The position numbers and the translations under genes are program-made. This document shows, piece after piece, positions 53,549-61,300 of a stretch of 64,000 bases of DNA. The DNA lies in NCBI RefSeq assembly GCF_009789235.1, contig NZ_WSTB01000010.1, positions 149,576-213,575 on the forward strand, written 5' to 3'. How positions within the stretch are numbered: position 1 is the stretch's first letter; each line of letters starts with the position of its first letter. The notes below the pieces were generated by a model that was given only the letters and a program-made list of their open reading frames with translations, ran no database searches and had not been told where the DNA came from. Source of the DNA: Flavobacterium hydrocarbonoxydans. GTDB taxonomy: Bacteria > Bacteroidota > Bacteroidia > Flavobacteriales > Flavobacteriaceae.

Positions 53549-54006
53549 GAACGGTAGTTTTGATTCCAAGAGAGGGAGTTGCTGCTATTGTTTTGGAGAT
53601 CAAAATCCTTTTTGAAAGATATTCCATTGAAAATGAAAGGCCTATTTTAGAAATGAATAGGGAAAAAGTAGCTAAGTAAAAGGTTAAAACGTTTCCTGTT
53701 TTAGCTATTCGAAATGATTTTCAGCTACATCAGGTAGTTTTTGTTTTGAAGGGAATACTTTTTTTGTTGCCAATGTAAAGCATTCCTTTAAGGAAATAAA
53801 AAAAGGAAGTATCAGAATCTCAAACGTAAGTACAGCAAGGATTTGTAGAACTAGTTCTACTTTTCGATTGTATGAAAATAACTATATTCCGGTATTGACA
53901 GGCATTGATTTATTTAGCAGTTTTACACAAGAGAAATTTTAATCAAAAAGATCTCCTGAAGACAGAAGCTGATGATAGTAAAGAAATTAATTTAAAAGAA
54001 ATTAGA
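53549..54006. other. Intergenic region, possible gene remnant
   Basis: No intact gene. A plus-strand frame ending at a TAA near 53680 encodes about 40 plausible residues (VLEIKILFERYSIENERP) but lacks a start and a family match, so it may be a decayed gene. Confidence 0.35.
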
Positions 54007-54498
54007 ATGGCATTGAAAAATTTAAGTCCGGCACATTATACGCCAACAGAAAGATCGTCAGCCTTATTAGGCCTAACCGCAGTAGAAACCGCTCTTGCAG
54101 CAAAATTTAAAAGTCTTTCGACAGAAGACCGAATAAAATACGGAAGTGTACACGAGCAAAACAAGCTTTTTATAAACAAAGTAAAAGACCTAAGAAATAG
54201 TCAGCCAGCTTTATCCTGTTCGGATATTGACTGGACAGAGTTTCTAAATGATCTCGATTCGAGAGAGTTCCTGCAAAACTTTATTATGCGCTTAGAGACC
54301 CTGGCACAAAACTTAAAGAACAATAAAATTCTGCATGATTATGATAACTTTCGTGCTGCTTTAGTTGATTATGACTATTCAAAGTTTAAAGCCAATTCTA
54401 ACATTTCAGGTTATGAATCTAAAGTAAATGAACTGGGGCAGTTTTTTGGAAGAACGGTTACCCAAAAAGAAAAAAAAGAAAACGATACTCCCACATAA
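54007..54498 (+). CDS. Small helical protein of unknown function
   Basis: A 163-residue protein started at the ATG at 54007 (MALKNLSPAHYTPTERSSAL). The frame is open further upstream without an ATG, so a longer TTG start is possible. The whole protein is helical and charged (RLETLAQNLKNNKILHDYDN) with no signal peptide or membrane segment. I recognise no domain. It converges on the PAAR/VgrG genes across the 21-bp repeat array. A strong terminator follows 22 bases after the stop. Confidence 0.55.
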   Translation: MALKNLSPAHYTPTERSSALLGLTAVETALAAKFKSLSTEDRIKYGSVHEQNKLFINKVKDLRNSQPALSCSDIDWTEFLNDLDSREFLQNFIMRLETLAQNLKNNKILHDYDNFRAALVDYDYSKFKANSNISGYESKVNELGQFFGRTVTQKEKKENDTPT

Positions 54499-54520
54499 TG
54501 TAGTTACACCCAGCTTACGA

Positions 54521-54557
54521 AGCCTTTCGAATGTTTTATTTCGAAAGGCTTTTTTTT
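54521..54557 (+). terminator. Rho-independent terminator
   Basis: AGCCTTTCGA (54521-54530) pairs with TCGAAAGGCT (54541-54550), followed by T residues. Confidence 0.85.
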
Positions 54558-54604
54558 GTGCCTGTTGGCAACATCATGATTTTAATAAAATAAGGCTTCA
54601 GGGC

Positions 54605-55060
54605 GGTTCTAAACCTCTCCAGACTGGTTCTAAACCTCTCTGCCCCGGTCTGTAACCCCTCCGGATAGGTCTGTAACCCCGCTGGATAGGTTGCAGACCT
54701 CTCTGGATAGGTCTCAAACCCCGTCAGATAGGTTCGAAACTCCGCTAACCCGGTTCTAAGGTCCGTCCGACAGGTTCCGAACCCCGCTGGATAGGTTCCA
54801 GACCGGGTTGGTATAGGTTCGGGACCTATCCAGATAGGTTCCGGACCGGGTCAGTATAGGTTCGAGACCTATCCAGATAGGTTCCAGACCAGGTCTTACC
54901 CGGTCTGGAACCTGTCGAACGGACCTTAGAACCTATCCAGCGGGGTTCGAAACCTATCCAGATAGGTTCAGGACCGGGTTGATGAGGTTGTAAACCAGTG
55001 GATTGGGGTTTTGAGATGCAAAAAAGAGATTCGCAACCTCTATGTTGAGGTTTGGAATCT
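54605..55060. repeat. GC-rich tandem array, 21-bp period, about 22 units
   Basis: Units begin GGTTC (or GGTCT, GGTTG) at 54605, 54626, 54647, 54668, 54689, 54710, 54731, 54752, 54773 and 54794, exactly 21 bases apart. They continue, with three 1-base slips, through 54816, 54837, 54859, 54880, 54902, 54944, 54965, 54986, 55007, 55028 and 55049. The general unit is GGTTCNRRACC followed by about ten bases often ending GGATA. Each unit carries a short GGTT/AACC dyad. GC content is far above the surroundings. Confidence 0.85.
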
Positions 55061-55342
55061 CATATATTGACCAGGTACGGGAACTTTTGGTAGTAATTAA
55101 ATGTTTTTTTTGTAAAATAAATTCACAAGAAGTTTTAATGAATGAAAAAGAGAATGTGCTAACGGAACGTTATAAAGTTCAGGATAAGATTTTGATGAAA
55201 TAGGAAAGAAGCATGAATCTTTGGTTTATTAATTTCTAAGGTGTAAATCATGGAAATGTATAGGAATTAGCTAAAATTGAAAGGCATCAGAAAATGTTAG
55301 AAGATGGTACATCAATAGAAGATTAACAGCAACAAGCTATCA

Positions 55343-55642
55343 TCACCCACCAATCATCACATTAAAAGCGCCCAGCATAATACTGCCTCCATGAGCAGTA
55401 GTATCTCCCACTCGGGCGGCAGGAAGGCCTCCAATCCTAACAGTAGATGATCCTTGTACAATAGTATCAGGCGGGCCTACACATACGAGCATATCACCAA
55501 CTCTGGCAGCAGGCAAACCACCAATTAAAACAGTAGGTTCTCCTGGGCCAGTGATAGGACCACCCACATGAGGAATAGGGGGTACACCAGGTGTTTGCAT
55601 AGGACACTGATGAAAATCTGTTAATCTTGCTGCTGGTGGCAT
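55343..55642 (-). CDS. PAAR-domain spike-tip protein
   Basis: A 99-residue protein made of one PAAR domain: MPPAARLTDFHQCP at the start, then VLIGGLPAARVGDMLVC and VRIGGLPAARVGDTTAHGG, and a closing IGG. PAAR proteins form the sharp cone on the VgrG spike of contractile injection systems. The gene begins one base after the VgrG stop, so they are translated together. No effector domain is fused to it. Confidence 0.95.
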   Translation of the reverse strand: MPPAARLTDFHQCPMQTPGVPPIPHVGGPITGPGEPTVLIGGLPAARVGDMLVCVGPPDTIVQGSSTVRIGGLPAARVGDTTAHGGSIMLGAFNVMIGG

Positions 55643-55643
55643 A

Positions 55644-57443
55644 TTAGTTAATCATTACCATTGCGCCTCTCAGCAGTAATTCCGATCCTCCACTTACTTG
55701 AGCCACTAGTCTGCCTTGTGCGCTGTATTGCATATCTGCTGTATGTTTAATATTCATTCCGTTTTCTTCTATATCACCGCCGCGAGACTCAATCGTCACG
55801 CCTTCGTTGCCTTTAATATTTACTTTTTGATCTGCTGCAATAGTAATGTTTCTAGGGCTCTTCAAATCAATTCCGTCTGTTGACATTACAATGCTGTTTT
55901 GGTTTTCATCTTTTATAATAATCCTTTTATCTCTATCACTAATAATAATCGTGTTTTGCTGAGGCGTTGCTACGGTCCAGATTTTATTTTGATCATCAAA
56001 AACAATCGAGATACCGGATTTAGATACAATAGCTTTGGTACTGTTTTGCTCATTAGGTGCTAATCCTGCAGCAGGTTTTATTTTAGAACCGCTATAGAGG
56101 CTGCCTAGTATTACGGGATAGCGTGGGTCTTCATTTATAAAACCAATAATCACCTCGTCGCCTACTTCGGGCAGGAAAAAAACTCCGGCTCCGCTCGTGG
56201 CATAAAGGTTAGAAAGCCGTGCCCAGATACCGGCACCAGTGCTGTCTATTAAAGGGACATCGACCAGAATACGGTATTGCGAATCAGGATCTTCATAGGT
56301 TTGTTTTACAGTTCCGTTTACCAGACCTCTCGCACCCGGAAGCAATCCGGAAGCAGGTGGCGACATCACATCAGTCTGTTCTGTAAACCATTGTGGCGAG
56401 AACCCAAGACTAACTTCAGAAATCCAGTTTCCATCACTAATATCATGTACCACACCACTCATAAAATGATCACCATTAAACCGGTCACCAAGACCTTGCA
56501 TCGTGATATATTGTCCCGGTTCTATTATAGAAGTACCCTGAAATTTAGCTTCGCCCTGTATCTTTGCCAGTTCACTTTTTAGGATCTGGGCTTTCGACCA
56601 GTTGTTTAAATCAGCAGTTGCTAAAGGTGCCGATGTTTGTAACGGAAAGGAGGAGAGGCCTATAACTTCGGATAGTTTCTTTGAAGATAGATTACCTGCT
56701 CCCGCTATATTTGGAGATGCTGTGCCAGTATTTACAGACTGGTTTTTATAATCCCAGGCACTCGCTTGTACGTTTCCTAATTGGGTGGTCGCATTTAGGG
56801 TTGCATTAAATTCTAATAAATTATCTCCGTAACCTACTGTCAGTACCGATGCTGTATCGTAATCGGGCGGTCTTACGGTAATCTTGCCGTTGATAACGGT
56901 AACGACTAGTCCGTTTGCTTCGGCCAAAGCCAAAATATAATCCCAGTCGGTTACATAATATTGTACCTGTTCGGGCCATTGGGTGGTGGTTGGGGTAATC
57001 TCTGTTTTAATTCCGGAATACGAAGCAATAATCGAAGCGATGATATCACTGTCTTTCTGGTTGGTATAAATATGACTCTTTCGGCCTACTATCATTTGTA
57101 CGGCAGTATCCCTGCATTCAATTTCTAAAGCAGATCCTACTAATGAATCTATGCGAATGGACTGGCTGGTAATAATCCCTTCAAAAATAATTTTGTTATG
57201 GCCATCATAACCTGCTGCAATACGAATCAATCCACCCGGTACAAAAGTAGCTGAGGAACTGGCATCAAAAGTACCTGTATTGGCTTCTCCATCCAGGATA
57301 ATAAGTTTAGCGGAAGGAATCCGGTTGACTCTTTTTTCTACATGAATGGAATACACGTTTAGTATATCCGGAATGGATTCTCCGTTAATTTGGATATCAA
57401 AGGTTGCTATTCCTCCACTAGCTATTGGGGCAAATGCACTCAT
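55644..57443 (-). CDS. VgrG / baseplate spike protein of a contractile injection system
   Basis: A 599-residue protein. Residues ~1-350 are the gp27/late-control-D-like trimer base (ATFDIQINGESIPDILNVYS, IIFEGIITSQSI, EIECRDTAVQM). A gp5-like OB fold follows (GLVNGTVKQTYEDPDSQYRI, then FFLPEVGDEVIIGFINEDPR and YPVILGSLY, ~375-455). The C terminus is a short beta-helix (IIIKDENQNSIVMSTDGIDL). Length and layout fit Bacteroidota T6SS or extracellular-injection spikes. No sheath, tube or baseplate genes are in view, so this is an orphan VgrG-PAAR island here. It lies 27 bases after a barrel gene on the same strand. Confidence 0.93.
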   Translation of the reverse strand: MSAFAPIASGGIATFDIQINGESIPDILNVYSIHVEKRVNRIPSAKLIILDGEANTGTFDASSSATFVPGGLIRIAAGYDGHNKIIFEGIITSQSIRIDSLVGSALEIECRDTAVQMIVGRKSHIYTNQKDSDIIASIIASYSGIKTEITPTTTQWPEQVQYYVTDWDYILALAEANGLVVTVINGKITVRPPDYDTASVLTVGYGDNLLEFNATLNATTQLGNVQASAWDYKNQSVNTGTASPNIAGAGNLSSKKLSEVIGLSSFPLQTSAPLATADLNNWSKAQILKSELAKIQGEAKFQGTSIIEPGQYITMQGLGDRFNGDHFMSGVVHDISDGNWISEVSLGFSPQWFTEQTDVMSPPASGLLPGARGLVNGTVKQTYEDPDSQYRILVDVPLIDSTGAGIWARLSNLYATSGAGVFFLPEVGDEVIIGFINEDPRYPVILGSLYSGSKIKPAAGLAPNEQNSTKAIVSKSGISIVFDDQNKIWTVATPQQNTIIISDRDKRIIIKDENQNSIVMSTDGIDLKSPRNITIAADQKVNIKGNEGVTIESRGGDIEENGMNIKHTADMQYSAQGRLVAQVSGGSELLLRGAMVMIN

Positions 57444-57470
57444 GATCAGATGGATTAAAAGGTATTGATT

Positions 57471-58319
57471 TTATCGGAAAGCAAATCTTAATTTGACTCC
57501 GTACGAAAGCAAGATAGGATCATCAGCATAAGCCGAATCAAGAATACTGTTGTATTGTAGCTGAACAGGTACTGCAGTATTAGTGTACTGTACTATATTT
57601 TTAGTATTGCTTTTATCATAAACAGTATTTAAGCCGTAATCCAGATACAACCCTATATAAAGAGAATGTTTCTTGTTTAGAATTTGTTTGATACCAGTTT
57701 CGAAAGTAGCAGAATAAGATACTTCTGTATCAAGATCCTGTTTGCCAGTGTTGATAGCATCAAAGGTTCCGAATCCCGCAAAAGCAGGTTCATACAATAC
57801 AACATTATACTGCGGATAATAGCCGCTAGTCGTAACATCATCCATAGTAGTTTCGGAACATCCGCTCACAGCAAATCCTATTTTTGCACCCGCTGCCAGA
57901 TACAGTCTTGTAGTTCCTAAAGTTTCATATTGAATGTTGACCGGGATGTTGATATAGCCTAATTTTTGTTTTTCACTTACATGATCGGCAGCATACCGAA
58001 ACTGAAATGATTCGTCTTCGATATCGGTAGTGGTATAACGCCCATTAAGAGAAAGAAATCTCGCCGAAGATTGATACGATTGATATTCGGCTCCTATTCC
58101 CAAACTGATATTTTGGTTTAGATAATAAGCGAAACGAAGACCCGCATTAAAACCATTTCCCGGAACCAATTCTCCACTACGGGTGCCATAGTCCAGATAA
58201 GATGCACCGCCTCCCAACGCAGCCGAAATTTCATATTTCTTTTCCTGAGCATGAGTCGTTATAGCGACACCCAAAATAGCAGTAATTAGAAACAGGGATG
58301 TTATATAATATTTTTTCAT
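57471..58319 (-). CDS. Outer-membrane beta-barrel protein
   Basis: A 282-residue protein, started at the ATG at 58319 (MKKYYITSLFLITAILGVAI); the frame is open ten codons further. The signal peptide is cleaved near THAQE. The mature part has alternating strands such as YEISAALGGGASYLDYGTRS and AGLRFAYYLNQNISLGIGAE, ending SYGVKLRFAFR, consistent with an 8- to 10-strand barrel of the PorT/OmpA-like class. It is not the PorP/SprF type usually found behind sprB. It lies 48 bases downstream of the giant adhesin. Confidence 0.8.
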   Translation of the reverse strand: MKKYYITSLFLITAILGVAITTHAQEKKYEISAALGGGASYLDYGTRSGELVPGNGFNAGLRFAYYLNQNISLGIGAEYQSYQSSARFLSLNGRYTTTDIEDESFQFRYAADHVSEKQKLGYINIPVNIQYETLGTTRLYLAAGAKIGFAVSGCSETTMDDVTTSGYYPQYNVVLYEPAFAGFGTFDAINTGKQDLDTEVSYSATFETGIKQILNKKHSLYIGLYLDYGLNTVYDKSNTKNIVQYTNTAVPVQLQYNSILDSAYADDPILLSYGVKLRFAFR

Positions 58320-58335
58320 CTTTAATGTATTTAAT

Positions 58336-58362
58336 ACCTGTACTGCCAAAGACAGTACAGGT
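58336..58362. other. Intergenic hairpin between adhesin and barrel genes
   Basis: ACCTGTACTG (58336-58345) and CAGTACAGGT (58353-58362) are perfect 10-bp inverted arms with a 7-base loop, and no T run follows on the minus strand. It could be an RNA processing or attenuation site that sets adhesin-to-barrel ratio. Confidence 0.5.
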
Positions 58363-58367
58363 AGTTA

Positions 58368-61300
58368 TTATTTATTAACAATTACTTTAAGTGATTTTTT
58401 TATGTTAGCTGTCTGAAGCAACACCAGATAAGTACTTCCTTCAGTAGCCTGCGGTAATGCAATCTCTGTTTTTGATGTAGAAGTTTTTAGTGTTTTTATC
58501 AGCTTACCTGATAGCGAATAGATGCTTATTTGTAAAGTCTCTAATTCTTCGGCAGGAAAATCAGCTTCTACAGTAATCGTTTGTCCTGGCTGAACAGGGT
58601 TAGGATACAGTTTAGCCTCATAAGATGATTTCAATGTCAGTTGTGTATTACATGTTTGTAGTACCTGTCCATCTTTGGTAGTCATTTTTACATAATACTC
58701 AGCGGTTGGGTCTAAAGTATCATTCGGATTGTTTCCGGCTGAATAATATTGACCTGTTCCCACTAGCTCATCGTTTTTGAACCACTGATAGCTAACAAAC
58801 TCATAACCTCCATTGGTTTTCGGATTGTTGTTTACCAATAATACATTATTAAATTTCTTTACGACGATATCAGCAAAATTGAAACGGCTTTCTACCACAA
58901 CAGAATATGTTTTACTGCTGGTTCCATCTTCAGAAGTAAGTTTGATGTCCTGTGTATAAATTCCCGGTTTAGGAGCGTTGATAGCAAAATTAGGAGCAGG
59001 CTCAATCACTACACCGTCTGGTGCTGTAATCGCAACATCGACAGTTTTTACACCACAATCTAATACATAATTGATTTGTTGTGAAGGATTATCAAGCGTT
59101 TCATCGCCAATTGTAATTTCGGATATACTCGTATCATTATTTTTGATTACCAAAAGCTGTGAAACACCATCAGCAGGCAAATAAAAATCATCACCATCCT
59201 GATGTGCTGTTATCTCTAACTCACCAGATCGCAACAGTGTAATTAACCCACTTGGAGAAATGGACACCGGAGGTAAAGGTGAAGTGTAGGTAAACGTATA
59301 ATGTATAGGTAAACCTGAGTTACTAAGCGCATTTAATTGTAAGGTACCGCCACTTTGGAAATTAATCGTTGGTAAATTATCAAAAGTGATGAATTGCTCC
59401 GCCTTATTTACAACAAGTTGTGCAGTAAGCGTTAACGGAGTACAATGCGGATAACCAGCAGGCGGTGTTACTACAGCAGTAACCGTATAACTGCCTGGGT
59501 TAATAGCTCCGTTTGCATGACCTGTTGCAGGTTCGGTAGAATATGCAACATGAGATCCTACAGGAGCATTATCTACTTCAATGGTATGAACATTTCCGTC
59601 ATAAGTAAAATCACCACCATCAAAAGTTGTCAGATCGGTAGGAGATAAGTACAGTTCCAGTGTTTGTTCTTGTGTTGTACTGTTACCATTACCGTCAACA
59701 TAATTCCATACAATTACATAAATACCTTCGGTTGTGTATTCTAAAGGATCTGTTGTAGTGGCAGTAACAATTCCGCCACAATTATCTGTAGCTGTAGGTA
59801 TTGGAATATCTGTTGATAAGATGGCACAATAATTCGTAATAGTAGGCAATACAGCTACATTAGGAACAGGAGGCACAGTAGTTGGACTGATTATAATTGT
59901 TATTGATTGGGTAAAAATACAATCATTACTATCGCTTACTATTACATCATAAGTTCCTGCAGCAAGTCCTGTTGCCGTAGCACCAGTTGCTCCCGAAGGG
60001 GCCCAAGAATAGGTATAAGGTGCAGTTCCTCCAGTTGCGATTACTGTTGCAGAACCGTTAGTAGCACTACTGCAAGTAACATTTGTTGTAGTTATTACTG
60101 CTGATATAGGAGTTGTTTCAGAAATAGTTACGGTCTCTGTTGCAGTACAACCGTTACTATCGGTTACCGTTACGCTATAAGTTCCGGCGGTAAGTCCTGT
60201 TGCTGTAGCAGCAGTTCCTCCGGTTGGAGCCCAAGCATACGTATAAGTTTCTGATCCACCTGATGCCGTTACTGTTGCTGTTCCGTTGTTACCAATACAA
60301 GTTGCATCTGTGTGAGTAACTGTAGCAGTAAGAAGAAGAGCAGGTTCCGTTATATTGATGATTTGTGTTGCAGTACAACCATTGGTATCTGTTATTGTTA
60401 CGGTGTAAGTTCCTGCTGATAAACCAGTAGCTGTAGCATCAGTTCCTCCAGTTGGAGACCACGAATACGTATAAATTCCAGTTCCACCAGTTGCAGTTAC
60501 AGTTGCAGTTCCATCGTTCCCTCCATTACAGCTAATATTGGTTACAATTATTGTTGCCGTTATAGCAGTTGGTTCAGTAATAGTTACGCTTTCAGTAGCA
60601 GTACAGCCGTTAGTATCTGTAATTGTTACAGTATAAAGTCCCTGAGCAAGACCTGTTGCAGTTGCATTAGTTCCTCCTGAAGGTGCCCATGAATAAGTAT
60701 AAGTTCCAGATCCACCTGTTGCTACAACTGTAGCAGTTCCGTTAGCGCTATTGCAAGATACATTTGTATGAGTAGTTGTTGCTGTTATAGCAGCTGGTTC
60801 AGTAATAGTAACACTTGCTGTTGCAGTACAACCATTGGCATCTGTTACCGTTACAGTGTAAGTTCCTGCAGACAAACCAGTAGCTGTAGCAGCAGTTCCA
60901 CCTGAAGGAGACCAGGCATAGGTATAAGCTCCCGATCCGCCAATAGCAGTTACTGTTGCAGTTCCATTAGTTCCTGTATTACAAGAAATAGGAGTCTGAG
61001 TTATTGTTGCTGTAATAGCATCTGGTTCAGCGATAGTAGTACTAGCAGTTTCAGTACAACCATTGGCATCTGTTACCGTTACGGTGTAAGTTCCTGCAGA
61101 CAAACCAGTAGCTGTAGCAGCAGTTCCACCCGAAGGAGACCAGGCATAGGTATAAGTTTCTGATCCGCCAGTTGCTACAACTGTAGCAGTTCCGTCAGCA
61201 TCTCCATTACAAGAAATAGGAGTGTGAGTTGCAGCTGCAGTAAGTAAAGCCGGTTCTGTTATAGTAGTACTAGCAGTTTCAGTACAACCATTGGCATCTG

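Larger units (their letters stand above)
54499..55342. other. Non-coding region holding a terminator and the 21-bp array
   Basis: A terminator (54521-54557), a long GC-rich tandem array (54605-55060), then about 280 bases of ordinary AT-rich sequence up to the PAAR stop. All three plus-strand frames of the array meet stop codons. Confidence 0.7.

Noticed and set aside
53549..53682. Possible 40-codon gene
   Set aside because: No ATG start and no recognisable family; at most a remnant.
54428..54655. Frame running into the 21-bp array (GSKPLQTGSKPL)
   Set aside because: It stops after three units and crosses a strong terminator; the array is not coding.
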